From Actinospica sp035493475 (lineage in GTDB: Bacteria > Actinomycetota > Actinomycetes > Streptomycetales > Catenulisporaceae): a DNA stretch of 64,000 nt. The translations under genes were made by a program, and so were the position numbers. A model generated the notes under the pieces. The model saw only the letters and a program-made list of their open reading frames with translations. It was not told where the DNA came from and did no database searches. Numbering within the stretch: the first letter of the stretch is position 1; every line of letters starts with the position of its first letter. The stretch lies in the NCBI GenBank assembly GCA_035493475.1, contig DATJIF010000040.1, positions 89,825-153,824 of the forward strand. Reading direction: 5' to 3'. Below, piece after piece: positions 51,384 through 60,147 of the stretch.

Positions 51384-52091
51384 TCACGCGGTTTTGGGCC
51401 GGGCGAGCTGCTCGATCCGGTCCAGCAGCAGTTCGAGGCAGAGTACGAAGGTGTTCGTCTCGGCGTGCGCGACGACGATCGGCGCCTCGGCCGCGAGGTT
51501 CGGGAACTCCTCGGGGTCCACGTCGGCGTACGCGTCCTGCCAGCGCTGCACGTCCGCGGCGCGCACCTCATCCGACCTGGCCAGGAAGTCGGCGTCCACG
51601 GCGCTGAACGCGAGGATGAAGTCGCCGAAGCTGCGGTAGAGGCGCACCGCCTCCTCGCCCTCGAAGCCCGCGCGGCGCAGTTCGCCGAGTACGTGGTCGA
51701 TGATGCGCCGCTCGTGGGCGCCGCCGGTCACCCGGGACGCCACGGCGATGGCCACGCGGGGGTGCGCGACGTACTCGGCGTACGTGCGGTTCGCCAGCGT
51801 GCGCAGGTTGACCTTCCAGTCCTCGCCCGGCTCGTATCCGTCGAGGGTGTGCGCGATCAGCCGGTCGCCCATCGCGAGGAACAGTTCGTCCACGCTCGCG
51901 AAGTAGCGGTAGATCGCGGTCGGGTCGCAGCCGATCGCGGCGCCGAGCCTGCGCACCGAGAGGCCCGCCGCGCCGTGCTCGCCGACCAGCGCGAGCGCCG
52001 CGTCCACGATCACGTCCGAGGACAGCACGGCCCCGGCCTTCGTCCGCGTGTTGCGACGGCGCGACTCGATCACCCTGGCCATGGCCGCCAT
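51384..52091 (-). CDS. TetR/AcrR-family regulator
   Basis: A 235-residue repressor with N-terminal helix-turn-helix (LSVRRLGAAIGCDPTAIYRYF, about 45-65) and a TetR_C-type ligand-binding half. The ATG at 52091 has an alternative at 52082 (MARVIE). It is transcribed divergently from an APC permease and amidohydrolase pair, with the palindrome GTCAAC-ACC-GTTGAC in the shared promoter region, so it probably represses that pair in response to their substrate. It could also affect the ABC-F gene downstream. Confidence 0.88.
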   Translation of the reverse strand: MAAMARVIESRRRNTRTKAGAVLSSDVIVDAALALVGEHGAAGLSVRRLGAAIGCDPTAIYRYFASVDELFLAMGDRLIAHTLDGYEPGEDWKVNLRTLANRTYAEYVAHPRVAIAVASRVTGGAHERRIIDHVLGELRRAGFEGEEAVRLYRSFGDFILAFSAVDADFLARSDEVRAADVQRWQDAYADVDPEEFPNLAAEAPIVVAHAETNTFVLCLELLLDRIEQLARPKTA

Positions 52092-52136
52092 TCAACCACG
52101 GCCGTCCGCCGGGTGTTTCACCCCGCGAAAATTTCC

Positions 52137-52151
52137 GTCAACACCGTTGAC
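52137..52151. promoter_or_regulatory. TetR-type palindromic operator
   Basis: GTCAAC-ACC-GTTGAC is a perfect 6-3-6 inverted repeat in the 135-bp divergent spacer between the TetR gene (start 52091) and the permease gene (start 52227). Confidence 0.65.
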
Positions 52152-52226
52152 AGAACGCGGGCCGGGCCGCACCATCGTCGTCACGGCACCAAACCCTCCC
52201 CGTCCGCATCCAGCCAAGGACACTCG

Positions 52227-53726
52227 ATGGTTAATCCGCAAGCCGCCCCCGAGGCGCCCCCGACCCGGCTGCGCGAGAGCGTGGGCCCGGTGGGCACCGC
52301 CGTGATCGCGATGGCGAACACCGCCCCGACCCTCAGCATCGGCATCGGGCTCGGTCTGATCAGCCTGTACGTCGGCGCCGCCATCCCGGCCATGGTGCTG
52401 ATCGCCGCCGTGCTGGTGCTCGGCATCGCGCTCTCCTTCAGCCGGCTCAACCAGGTCGAGCGGGACCTCGGCGCCAGCTACACCTGGGTCGGGCGCACGC
52501 TCGGGCCGTGGCTCGGCTTCCAGTGCGGCTGGGTCGGACTCGCGGGCACCACGATCTACCTCGCCTACGGCAGCCAGGTCTGCGGCTCGCTCGTCCTCGC
52601 GTTCGCCAACGAGTGCCACCTCACCAGCGTCCTCGGCGTCGCGCTGAACCCGACCTCGATCGCGCTGTCCACGTCGGTGGGCCTGGTCGCGCTGATCGGC
52701 CTGACGTACCTGGCGCTGCGCGGCGCCGACGTCGTGGCCCGGATCCAGACGCCGCTGATCGTGTTCGAATACATCGTGCTGATCGGCTTCTGCGGCTACG
52801 CGGCCGTCCGCGGCACGCACCACGTCGCGCTGTCCTGGTTCAACCCGCTGACCGCGCCGAGCGCCAAGCTCGCCGCCACCGGCATCATCCTGTGCGTGTA
52901 CTGCTTCTGGGGCTGGGACAGCGCGTTCACGCTCACCGAGGAGACGCACGAGGCGCGCGACTCCTCCCGCGCCGGCTTCGGCTCGATCTTCCTGATGCTC
53001 GGCCTGTTCCTGCTGGCCGCGATCGGCTTCGAGCGCTACTTCTCCCTCGACACGCTCGGCGCCAACGGAGCCCAACTGCTGCCGTACCTCGGCACGCAGA
53101 TCGCCAAGCAGCCGTTCGCCGCGCTGCCGCTGCTCGCGATGCTGTTCTCCTCGATCGCCTCGCTGCAGACCGGGGTCGTGCCCAACGCGCGCGGCGCCCT
53201 CGCCATGGGACGCGACGGCGCGCTCGGCCGGATCTGGACGCGGGTCAGCCCGAAGTACGGCACCCCGGCCGTCGGCACGCTGCTGATCGCGGGCGTCGCG
53301 GCGGCGATCGCCGTGCTGGGGATCGGGATCGGCACGCTCAACCAGTTCATCACCGCGATGGCCACGTCCGTCGGCACCCTCGTCTCCGGCTACTACGGCC
53401 TGGCCGGGCTCGCCTGCGCCTGGCGCTTCCGCGGCGAACTGCGCGACGGCGTCTGGCCCGCCCTGCGCTCGGTGATCCTGCCGCTGATCAGCGCGATCGG
53501 CATGCTCGGCCTCGGCGCGTTCCTCGCGGTCAGCAACTGGCAGTCTGTCAACAACTTCGCCTTCAACGCGCAGAACGGCCGGTTCCTGGCGCTCGTCCCG
53601 CTCAGTATCGTCGCCGTCGGGGTGCTCGTCTCCGCGTGGGCCAAGTGGGGACGCAAGGCCCCTTACTTCGCGTCGCGGCGGAACCTCGCCGTGGCCGTAC
53701 CGCACCTCGAAGAAAGCGCCCTGTAA
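52227..53726 (+). CDS. APC-superfamily amino acid/amine permease
   Basis: A 499-residue membrane protein with about 12 hydrophobic helices in the amino acid-polyamine-organocation layout. The first carries an N-terminal AMANTAPTLSIGIGLG substrate-site-like segment. It would import an amino acid, amine or derived amide. The ATG at 52227 follows AAGGA at 6 bp. Its stop abuts the start of the amidohydrolase gene (TAA-ATG), so importer and hydrolase are one operon under the divergent TetR gene, suggesting uptake and hydrolysis of the same nitrogenous compound. Confidence 0.87.
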   Translation: MVNPQAAPEAPPTRLRESVGPVGTAVIAMANTAPTLSIGIGLGLISLYVGAAIPAMVLIAAVLVLGIALSFSRLNQVERDLGASYTWVGRTLGPWLGFQCGWVGLAGTTIYLAYGSQVCGSLVLAFANECHLTSVLGVALNPTSIALSTSVGLVALIGLTYLALRGADVVARIQTPLIVFEYIVLIGFCGYAAVRGTHHVALSWFNPLTAPSAKLAATGIILCVYCFWGWDSAFTLTEETHEARDSSRAGFGSIFLMLGLFLLAAIGFERYFSLDTLGANGAQLLPYLGTQIAKQPFAALPLLAMLFSSIASLQTGVVPNARGALAMGRDGALGRIWTRVSPKYGTPAVGTLLIAGVAAAIAVLGIGIGTLNQFITAMATSVGTLVSGYYGLAGLACAWRFRGELRDGVWPALRSVILPLISAIGMLGLGAFLAVSNWQSVNNFAFNAQNGRFLALVPLSIVAVGVLVSAWAKWGRKAPYFASRRNLAVAVPHLEESAL

Positions 53727-55346
53727 ATGAGTTCTGCGCAACTGCTGTTCGACAACGGTCCGGTGTTCGGCGCGGACGGCCCGGTCGCGGTCGTGGACGG
53801 CCGGATCGCCGCGGTCGGCGCGCACGCCCGGGAACTCGCCGGGCCGCGCACCGAACACGTGGACCTCGCCGGGAAGCTGCTCGTGCCCGGCTTCCAGGAC
53901 TCGCACATCCACGCCATCTTCGGCGGCCACGAACTCGGCCGCTGCGAACTGAGCCGGTACTCCACGGCGGCCGAGTACCTGGACGCGATCGGCGAGTACG
54001 CGCGGGCGAACCCGGAGCAGGAGTGGATCACCGGGGCCGGCTGGTCGCTCGACGCGTTCCCCAACGGCCTGCCGACCGCCGCCGCGCTGGACGGCGTGGT
54101 GGCGAACCGGCCGGTGTTCCTACCCAACCGGGACCACCACGGCGCCTGGGTCAACAGCCGCGCGCTCGAACTCGCCGGGATCACCCGCGACACCCCGGAC
54201 CCGGCCGACGGACGCATCGAGCGCGACGCGGACGGCGACCCGACCGGGATGCTGCAGGAGGGCGCGATCGACCTCGTCGAGAAGCTGCTGCCCGCCATCT
54301 CGGACGAGGAGCTCGACGCCGCGTTCGACCGGGCGCAGGCGCTGCTGCACTCGCTCGGCATCACGGCGTGGCAGGACGCGCTCGTCGGAAGCGGCCTCGG
54401 CCAGCAGGACAACTTCGGCGTCTACCTGCGCGCCGCGAGCTCCGGCAGGCTCACCGCACGCGTACGCGGCGCCCTGTGGTGGGAGCGCGACCGCGGCGCG
54501 GAGCAGATCGAGGCGTTCATCGAGCGGCGGCGGATCGGGCGCGCCACCGGCGACGGGCGGTTCGACCCCGGCAGCATCAAGATCATGCAGGACGGCATCA
54601 TCGAGAACGGCACGGCCGCGCTCACGGCCCCGTACTGCGGCTGCGGCGCGGGCGGCGCGACCAACAGCGGGCTCAGCTTCGTCGACCCGGAGCTGCTGCG
54701 CGGCTACGTGACCCGGCTCGACGCCGAGGGCTTCCAGGTGCACTTCCACGCCCTCGGCGACCGGGCCGTGCGCGAGGCCCTGGACGCGGTCGAGGCGGCC
54801 CGCAAGGCCAACGGCCCCAGCGCGCACCGGCACCACCTCGCGCACCTGCAGGTCGTGCACCCCGAGGACATCGCGCGCTTCGCCGCCCTCGACGCGATCG
54901 GGAACATCCAGCCGCTGTGGGCCTGCCACGAGCCGCAGATGGACGAGCTCGCGATCCCCGTCCTCGGCGCCGAGCGGGCCGACTGGCAGTACCCGTTCAA
55001 GGCACTGCTGGACAGCGGCGCCCGGCTCGCGGCGGGCAGCGACTGGCCGGTCTCCAGCCCCGACCCGATCCAGGGCGTGCACGTCGCCGTCAACCGGGTC
55101 GGCCCCGGCGAGGACGGCGCGCCGCTCACCCCCGGGCAGCGGCTGAGCCTGGACGAGGCGCTCGCCGCGTACACCGCCGGGACCGCGTACGTGAACCACC
55201 TCGACGAGACCGGACGGATCGCGCCCGGGATGCTCGCCGACCTCACGGTGCTCGAACGCGACCCCTTCGCCGGGCCGGCCGAGGCGATCCACGAGACGCG
55301 CGCGGCCGCCACGTACGTCGGCGGCCGGGTCGTCTACGAGGGCTGA
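53727..55346 (+). CDS. Amidohydrolase family protein (YtcJ-like)
   Basis: A 539-residue metal-dependent hydrolase of the Amidohydro_3/YtcJ type. The N-terminal beta-sandwich segment leads into PGFQDSHIHA (HxH metal ligands). Further ligands appear in VHFHALGDRAV and HLQVVHPED, and the catalytic Asp lies in AAGSDWPVSSP. Length is normal. Such enzymes hydrolyse amides, imides or related C-N bonds; the substrate is unknown. It begins directly after the permease stop with no spacer, pointing to coordinated expression. A short 16-bp gap separates its stop from the convergent GNAT gene. Confidence 0.87.
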   Translation: MSSAQLLFDNGPVFGADGPVAVVDGRIAAVGAHARELAGPRTEHVDLAGKLLVPGFQDSHIHAIFGGHELGRCELSRYSTAAEYLDAIGEYARANPEQEWITGAGWSLDAFPNGLPTAAALDGVVANRPVFLPNRDHHGAWVNSRALELAGITRDTPDPADGRIERDADGDPTGMLQEGAIDLVEKLLPAISDEELDAAFDRAQALLHSLGITAWQDALVGSGLGQQDNFGVYLRAASSGRLTARVRGALWWERDRGAEQIEAFIERRRIGRATGDGRFDPGSIKIMQDGIIENGTAALTAPYCGCGAGGATNSGLSFVDPELLRGYVTRLDAEGFQVHFHALGDRAVREALDAVEAARKANGPSAHRHHLAHLQVVHPEDIARFAALDAIGNIQPLWACHEPQMDELAIPVLGAERADWQYPFKALLDSGARLAAGSDWPVSSPDPIQGVHVAVNRVGPGEDGAPLTPGQRLSLDEALAAYTAGTAYVNHLDETGRIAPGMLADLTVLERDPFAGPAEAIHETRAAATYVGGRVVYEG

Positions 55347-55362
55347 TTCAGGCGCGCGCCGC

Positions 55363-55803
55363 TCAGCACGGCGTCCGCAGCATGAAGATGTCCACGGGAG
55401 TCTCGGTGACGACGGTGAATCCGTGCCGTTCGTACAGCCGTCGCGCCGGGCTCCCGAGCAGGACATTGACACGTACCACGAGGTGCTCGCGATCGCAGCG
55501 TTCGAGCAGCTTGCCGAGCACCGCGGAGCCGATTCCCCCGCCCTGCCAGCGCGGATCCAGGTAGAAGTGCTCGAGCCAGTGCGCGTCCACGTCGGGCCGC
55601 AGCGCGATGCACCCGGCGAACCCGCCCTCCACCTCGATGACCCACGTGTGCGCGGCGTCGAATCCGTCGCGTAACCGCTGGCGTACCCGATCGGGGTCGA
55701 AGCGGCCCAGACGCTCGAGATCCGGCCGCATCGTCACGGCGCGTAGCTCCGCGATCAGCTCAACGTCCGCATCTTCGGCGGGGCGCAACTCCCAATCTGC
55801 CAT
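55363..55803 (-). CDS. GNAT-family N-acetyltransferase
   Basis: A 146-residue acetyltransferase. The acetyl-CoA pyrophosphate loop is in RWQGGGIGSAVLGKLLERC, preceded by strands with GCIALRPDVDAHWLEHFYLD and followed by the C-terminal LLGSPARRLYERHGFTVV. Substrate cannot be predicted. Start ATG at 55803. Confidence 0.87.
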   Translation of the reverse strand: MADWELRPAEDADVELIAELRAVTMRPDLERLGRFDPDRVRQRLRDGFDAAHTWVIEVEGGFAGCIALRPDVDAHWLEHFYLDPRWQGGGIGSAVLGKLLERCDREHLVVRVNVLLGSPARRLYERHGFTVVTETPVDIFMLRTPC

Positions 55804-55902
55804 GACGGGGAGACTAGCGCACTGAGCTGCACTTAGTCGCTATGCGGGGGCAAAAGATCCGGGCCCGGAGCCGATGGCCCCGAGCCCGGATCCGCTGCGT
55901 GG

Positions 55903-56676
55903 TCAGGAGTTCGCGATGGTGTGAACCATGTAAGCGGCCTGGCTCTCCCACTGGGCGTACAGCGAGCCGTCGAAGGAGCGCTGCACGGACTGCGCGGCGT
56001 CGGACAGGCTCATGTCGCGGTAGTCCGACGGCAGCTCCCTGAGGAACGCCTTCGCGGCGTACGTCGGGTCCTCGAGCTCGGACACGGAGCCCCAGCCCAT
56101 CGAAGGACGCTGCTGGAACAGGCCCACCGAGTCGCGGTCGCCGTAGTGCAGGTTGTGCAGCGTGGACTCCTGCAGCGCGGTGGCCACGGCTATCGTCGCG
56201 GCGTACGCGGACATGTTCAGGTCCTTGGCCGCCTGCACGATCGAGGTGGCGTTGTCCCACTGGTCGGAGGACGGGCTGAAGCGCTCCTGCGAACCGTCGG
56301 TGCCGTTCGGCTCCAGGTCGGAGTAGCCGACGCCGGCGTAAGGCTTCGACGACACGGTCGTCGAGCTCTTCGACGCGGCCTGCGTCGTGGTCTTGGTCGT
56401 GGTCTTCGCGGTCGCCTTCGCGGCCGGAGCGGCCTTCTGCGCGGCCTTCTGCTTGGCGGCGGTGGCGGCCTTCTTCGCGGTGGCGGCCTTCTCGGCGGCG
56501 GCGGCGTGCTGCGCGGTCGACACGTGCTGCGTCGAGGCGGCGGCCACCGGCTTCGCCGACGCGGAGGCGGTCAGCGGGGCGACGGCGACCGTCACGGCGG
56601 CGAGCGCCAGGCCGATCGCGGGGACATGGGTGATCGAGACGCGCTTGAGGGCGCGGGCAGGGTTGAACGACGACAC
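55903..56676 (-). CDS. Secreted lytic-transglycosylase-like cell-wall protein behind a c-di-AMP riboswitch
   Basis: A 257-residue secreted protein. An N-terminal signal sequence (about 10-42) is followed by an Ala/Lys/Thr-rich linker. The C-terminal domain (about 115-257) contains ATALQESTLHNL and DSVGLFQQRPSMGWG, the pattern of transglycosylase-type peptidoglycan hydrolases, in which the Glu of ALQES would be catalytic. It is paralogous to the gene at 57044-57907. A ydaO-type leader lies immediately upstream. In Streptomyces such riboswitches control cell-wall-cleaving enzymes, so growth-linked wall remodelling is the likely role. Enzyme class is by pattern. Confidence 0.82.
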   Translation of the reverse strand: MSSFNPARALKRVSITHVPAIGLALAAVTVAVAPLTASASAKPVAAASTQHVSTAQHAAAAEKAATAKKAATAAKQKAAQKAAPAAKATAKTTTKTTTQAASKSSTTVSSKPYAGVGYSDLEPNGTDGSQERFSPSSDQWDNATSIVQAAKDLNMSAYAATIAVATALQESTLHNLHYGDRDSVGLFQQRPSMGWGSVSELEDPTYAAKAFLRELPSDYRDMSLSDAAQSVQRSFDGSLYAQWESQAAYMVHTIANS

Positions 56677-56690
56677 GGCGTAGACAGCCT

Positions 56691-56886
56691 CTCCTTCGGC
56701 CGCCTACCGGGTTAGCTGTCGGGTTCGGGCGGAAGGTGAGAGCGCCCTACAGTTCCTCATGCACGGTGCGTGATGTTCAGATCACGATGTGCACCCTGGG
56801 ACTGATTCACCCCGGGGACCGCCGCGACACAGCGGCGAATTGGGTCCCCGGCTCCCCTCGCGGGGACTCGGCGGGTGCGCCGGTGC
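56691..56886 (-). promoter_or_regulatory. ydaO-type c-di-AMP riboswitch
   Basis: Read on the minus strand, the leader contains CCGAGTCCCCGCGAGGGGAG, GGGGTGAATC, and near its 3' end ACCCGACAGCTAACCCGGTAGGCG followed by GCCGAAGGAGAGG, the conserved landmarks of ydaO aptamers (quoted here in short segments). It ends just before the ATG at 56676. A second copy precedes the paralogue. It occupies much of the 367-bp gap 56677-57043. Confidence 0.87.
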
Positions 56887-56946
56887 CGGACTGTTTTCAC
56901 GGCGTCAGCCGGTCGCACGATCAACGACGATACATACGTATCCGCC

Positions 56947-56959
56947 AATTGTCACAATT
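56947..56959. promoter_or_regulatory. Perfect palindrome upstream of the riboswitch
   Basis: AATTGT-C-ACAATT is a 13-bp perfect palindrome within the likely promoter region of the riboswitch-controlled gene, about 60 bp before the aptamer. It could be a regulator operator; no protein can be named. Confidence 0.45.
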
Positions 56960-57043
56960 CGTGGAAAAAACGGACAGAGCGCGACCAGCGGGTCACGCTC
57001 TGCCGAGAAATTCATGAAATTGCGGTGGAAATACGGTCAATCC

Positions 57044-57907
57044 CTAGCTGGGGACCTGACCGTTCACGATGTCGTAGACCATCGTCGTGGCCTGCTTCTG
57101 CCACTGTGCGTAGGCGGTCGGATACCCGGAGCGCTGGACGTCCTGGGCGGCCTCCCAGAGGTAGATGCTCTGGTAGTCCGGGGCGTCCTCCTGCAGGGCC
57201 GCCAGGAAGGCGTTCGCGGCGAAGGAGGGGGTGGTCAGCTCGGACACGGTGCCCCAGCCCTGCGAGGGGCGCTGCTGGAACAGGCCCACCGAGTCCGCGT
57301 TCGTCGCGGTGGTGAGGTTGATCAGCTGGGACTCCTGGATCGCGGTGGCGACGGCGACCACGGCGGCGTAGAGCGGCATCCCGCGCTTCTCGGTGGTCTC
57401 CACGATCGTCCGCGCGTTCTCCCACTGGTCCGAGCTGGGGGTGAACGTGTTCTGCGATCCGTACTCGGCCACCGGCTCGAGCGCGGCCCAGGTGACGGAG
57501 GCGTAAGGGTTCGACGACGTCGCGGTGGGCGAGGCCTTCGCGCTGGCGCTCGCCGACGCGGAGGCCGACGCCGAGGCGCTGGCCGACGCGGAGGCGCTGG
57601 CGGTGGCCTTCGCCGAGGCGGATATCTTCACCGAGGTCGCCTTGGGCGTCGGCGTGGCGGTCGTGGCGCTCGGCTGCGCACTGGCCGACGCGGCCTGCGC
57701 CGGCGCGACGTCCGCGGTGGCCGTGTTGGGGGTGTTCGTCGGTGCGTGCCCGCTCATCGTCATCGCCGCGGCCACCCCGCCCGGGGCGCCCACCACCGTT
57801 CCGGCGAGCGCGGCGACGGTTATCGCCGGGTACTTGCGGGTCCACGACTGGCTGGCGTCGGAGCGGACGATCGGCGATTTGCGGCTGTGTTTCGCGTGAC
57901 TGCCCAC
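57044..57907 (-). CDS. Secreted lytic-transglycosylase-like cell-wall protein, paralogue with Ala-Ser repeat linker
   Basis: A 287-residue secreted protein with a hydrophobic N-terminal segment (ITVAALAGTVVGAPGGVAA). A linker with a long run of Ala-Ser dipeptides (about 105-130) leads to a C-terminal domain closely matching the 55903-56676 gene (ATAIQESQLINL, DSVGLFQQRPSQGWGTVSEL, final AQWQKQATTMVYDI). It probably cuts peptidoglycan; the Glu of AIQES would be catalytic. It also has its own ydaO-type leader, so both paralogues respond to c-di-AMP. The Ala-Ser run is encoded by GC-rich repeats prone to length variation. Confidence 0.82.
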   Translation of the reverse strand: MGSHAKHSRKSPIVRSDASQSWTRKYPAITVAALAGTVVGAPGGVAAAMTMSGHAPTNTPNTATADVAPAQAASASAQPSATTATPTPKATSVKISASAKATASASASASASASASASASASAKASPTATSSNPYASVTWAALEPVAEYGSQNTFTPSSDQWENARTIVETTEKRGMPLYAAVVAVATAIQESQLINLTTATNADSVGLFQQRPSQGWGTVSELTTPSFAANAFLAALQEDAPDYQSIYLWEAAQDVQRSGYPTAYAQWQKQATTMVYDIVNGQVPS

Positions 57908-57920
57908 GGTCGGGTAAACG

Positions 57921-58095
57921 GCCCTCTCCTTCGGCCGCCTACCGGGTTAGCTGACGGGTTCGGGCGGAAGAAGGCGCCCTACGGCCTCGTCCCGCCAGGC
58001 GGGCCGCGGCCGATTCACCCCGGGGATCCCAGGTCGTGACCTGGTGAGTTGGGTCCCCGGCTCCCCTCGCGGGGACTCGGCGGGCGCATCCGGTG
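57921..58095 (-). promoter_or_regulatory. Second ydaO-type c-di-AMP riboswitch
   Basis: The same landmarks as the first are seen on the minus strand: CCGAGTCCCCGCGAGGGGAG, GGGGTGAATC and, near the 3' end, CAGCTAACCCGGTAGGCGGC then GAAGGAGAGG (first base pair differs from copy one). It ends shortly before the ATG at 57907 and occupies most of the 434-bp gap 57908-58341. The rest of the gap carries promoters for both directions. Confidence 0.87.
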
Positions 58096-58341
58096 TCGCG
58101 GAATCGCGACGTCCGCCGGAAGCGCTGAGCCCAGAACCTAACAGATCGACCCGGCGCATGTCACCGTTTCGTCTCGAACTTGCCGCAAGCTTGACTCGGT
58201 GTGAGATCCGGTTCACCACGCGTGGATCCACGACGCCGGACGGTGACGTACGTACCGCGAACAGGCGCGGGCGGATGAGCGTAAGGGTCCACGGCGCCGT
58301 CAACAGGACGCTTACCAGCCCCCTGCGGTTAACCTGGTGCC

Positions 58342-58848
58342 GTGAACGCCGAATCGACCGAGCCCGCGCCCGGACCTGCAGCCGGACCTCGACCCGGACC
58401 CGGACCCGGCCCCGGAGACCCCGCCGAGGCCGACCCCCAGGAGATCGCCCGCCTCCGCGTGGCCATCGGCCGCCTGCACCGCCGCATGGTCCAGCGCACC
58501 TCCGGGAACCTCACCTTCTCCCAGACCTCCGCCCTCGTCGCCGTGGAGAAGGTCGGCCCCATCCGCCTCGGCGAACTGGCCGCCCGCGAACGCGTAGCCG
58601 CCCCCTCCATGACCCGCACCGTCTCCGGCCTGGTAGAAGCAGGCCTCCTCCACCGCGCCGGCGACCCCCAGGACGGCAGGTCCTTCCTCCTCAGCATCAC
58701 CGACCTGGGCCGCGCCTTCCTGGAAGGCCTCCGCACCGAACGCAACGCCGCCCTAGCCGAGGGTGTGGCCCAACTGACCCCCGAAGAGTACGCAGCCCTA
58801 CGCGCCGCCCTCCCGGTCCTAGAGCACCTGGCCGAGCAGGAGATCTAG
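58342..58848 (+). CDS. MarR-family regulator
   Basis: A 168-residue MarR-type regulator. Residues about 8-27 are a Pro-Gly repeat. The winged helix (about 75-100, LGELAARERVAAPSMTRTV) is followed by the wing (DPQDGRSFLLSIT). The GTG at 58342 lies just 6-7 bp after a TTAACCT -10-like box, so the mRNA may be leaderless. Neighbouring genes give no hint of its target. A repeat-rich spacer follows. Confidence 0.86.
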   Translation: MNAESTEPAPGPAAGPRPGPGPGPGDPAEADPQEIARLRVAIGRLHRRMVQRTSGNLTFSQTSALVAVEKVGPIRLGELAARERVAAPSMTRTVSGLVEAGLLHRAGDPQDGRSFLLSITDLGRAFLEGLRTERNAALAEGVAQLTPEEYAALRAALPVLEHLAEQEI

Positions 58849-58867
58849 AGCCCGCTCGCTGGAAGCT

Positions 58868-59203
58868 TGCGGGAGCGGGGCTGCGCCCCGGGGGTTTCGC
58901 TTGCCCACCCTCCCACCCGTTGCGTTGGGCGGTCCGGCTGCGGTTTCAAGATCAAAAGCCGCGCCTTGGGTCGAAGTGTGTTGGTCGGTGGGCTGCAGTC
59001 CGGACGCATGGCTTGGCGCCGTCCCTCGGGTTTCGCTGGCCCGCCGACCCGCCTGTTACGTTGCGCGGTCCGGTTGCGGTCTTAGCGAGTTGCGGGGTGG
59101 GTCTGGTGGGTTGGCTGCGGGAGCGGGGCTGCGCCCCGGGGGTTTCGCTTGCCCGCCCACCCACCCGTTGCGTAGGCGGTCCGGCTGCGGTTTCAAGATC
59201 AAA
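58868..59203 (+). repeat. Three intergenic direct repeats of about 65-90 bp
   Basis: Copy 1 (58868-58957) and copy 3 (59116-59203) are nearly identical, both running from TGCGGGAGCGGGGCTGCGCC to CGGTTTCAAGATCAAA. Copy 2 (about 59021-59085) is shorter and diverged. They fill the 476-bp gap between the MarR gene and the MerR-VOC gene. Open frames here follow the repeats and are not convincing genes. No transposase or terminal inverted repeat is seen. Confidence 0.8.
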
Positions 59204-59324
59204 GGACTAGAGCCGTGCTCTAGGTCGCGGTACTGGCCGTCCTACCTGCGGTTTTGAAGGTGAGAGTCGACTCCGGATCCTGTGGGCTTGACCCTCGGGC
59301 TACCCGAGACCCCACGATCTAGGT

Positions 59325-60059
59325 GTGACAGACGACGAACTGATGGCGATCGGGCGGTTCGCGCAGTTGAGTGGGCTTTCGATCCACACATTGCGGCATT
59401 ACGACGACGTCGGGCTGCTGGAGCCGGCGGTCGTGGATGCGGACACCGGGTACCGGCGGTATCGGCGCGGGCAGGTTCCGCGGGCGCGGTTGATCAGTTC
59501 GCTGCGCTGGATCGATCTGCCCATCGACGAGATTCGGCAGGTGCTGGGCGGCGCGGTCGCGACCGAGGAGGTCCTGGACCGGCATCGGGAGCGGCTGGTC
59601 CGGCAGGCGGACCTGCTGGCCGCGCGTCTGGCCGACATCGACAGGTTCACCGAGAAGGGATTGCCCATGCCTCAGGTCGTGGACTCCGGCTGCGTGCCGG
59701 TGCAGATCAAGCTGGCGGTGTCCGACGCCGCCGCGGCGGTCGCGTTCTACCGCGCCGCGTTCGGGATGGAGTACGAGGTCACGCGCCGCACCGACGACGA
59801 GGACCACTTCGGCTTCGTCTTCGGCGAGTACGGACAGCCGGGATTCTTCCTGATCCACCTCATCGATGACCCCACGGACTTCGACCGCCCCGGGCCCAGC
59901 ACGTTCAGCCTGCTGGTCGACGACCTGGACGCGGTCCACAAGCGCGCGATCGCCGCCGGCGCCGTCGAGGCCATGCCGCCGCGCCAGGTGCAGGGGATGC
60001 CGCGAAGTTCCGCGGTGCGCGACCCCGACGGCAACATCATCTGGCTCTTCCAAGGGTGA
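59325..60059 (+). CDS. MerR-type regulator fused to a VOC/glyoxalase domain
   Basis: A 244-residue two-domain protein. The MerR helix-turn-helix occupies about 7-75 (IGRFAQLSGLSIHTLRHYDDVGLLEP), followed by a short coiled coil (VLDRHRERLVRQADLLAARLADI). The C-terminal half (about 125-244) is a VOC fold (QIKLAVSDAAAAVAFYRAAFGMEYE, and DPDGNIIWLF at the end). VOC domains bind or modify small ligands or drugs, so the protein may sense a ligand through this domain. The GTG at 59325 probably begins a leaderless mRNA (upstream CGATCT box). Confidence 0.87.
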   Translation: MTDDELMAIGRFAQLSGLSIHTLRHYDDVGLLEPAVVDADTGYRRYRRGQVPRARLISSLRWIDLPIDEIRQVLGGAVATEEVLDRHRERLVRQADLLAARLADIDRFTEKGLPMPQVVDSGCVPVQIKLAVSDAAAAVAFYRAAFGMEYEVTRRTDDEDHFGFVFGEYGQPGFFLIHLIDDPTDFDRPGPSTFSLLVDDLDAVHKRAIAAGAVEAMPPRQVQGMPRSSAVRDPDGNIIWLFQG

Positions 60060-60147
60060 CGCGATGACGGGCTGACGGGTTCAGGCGACGTGCGGGCGGT
60101 CGGGCAAGCGGACCCCGACCGCCACGCGCCGGGGAACGGGTGGCACC

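Noticed and set aside
58849..59324. Small genes of 60-120 codons in the repeat region
   Set aside because: They coincide with the direct repeats, differ in frame between copies and lack ribosome binding sites.
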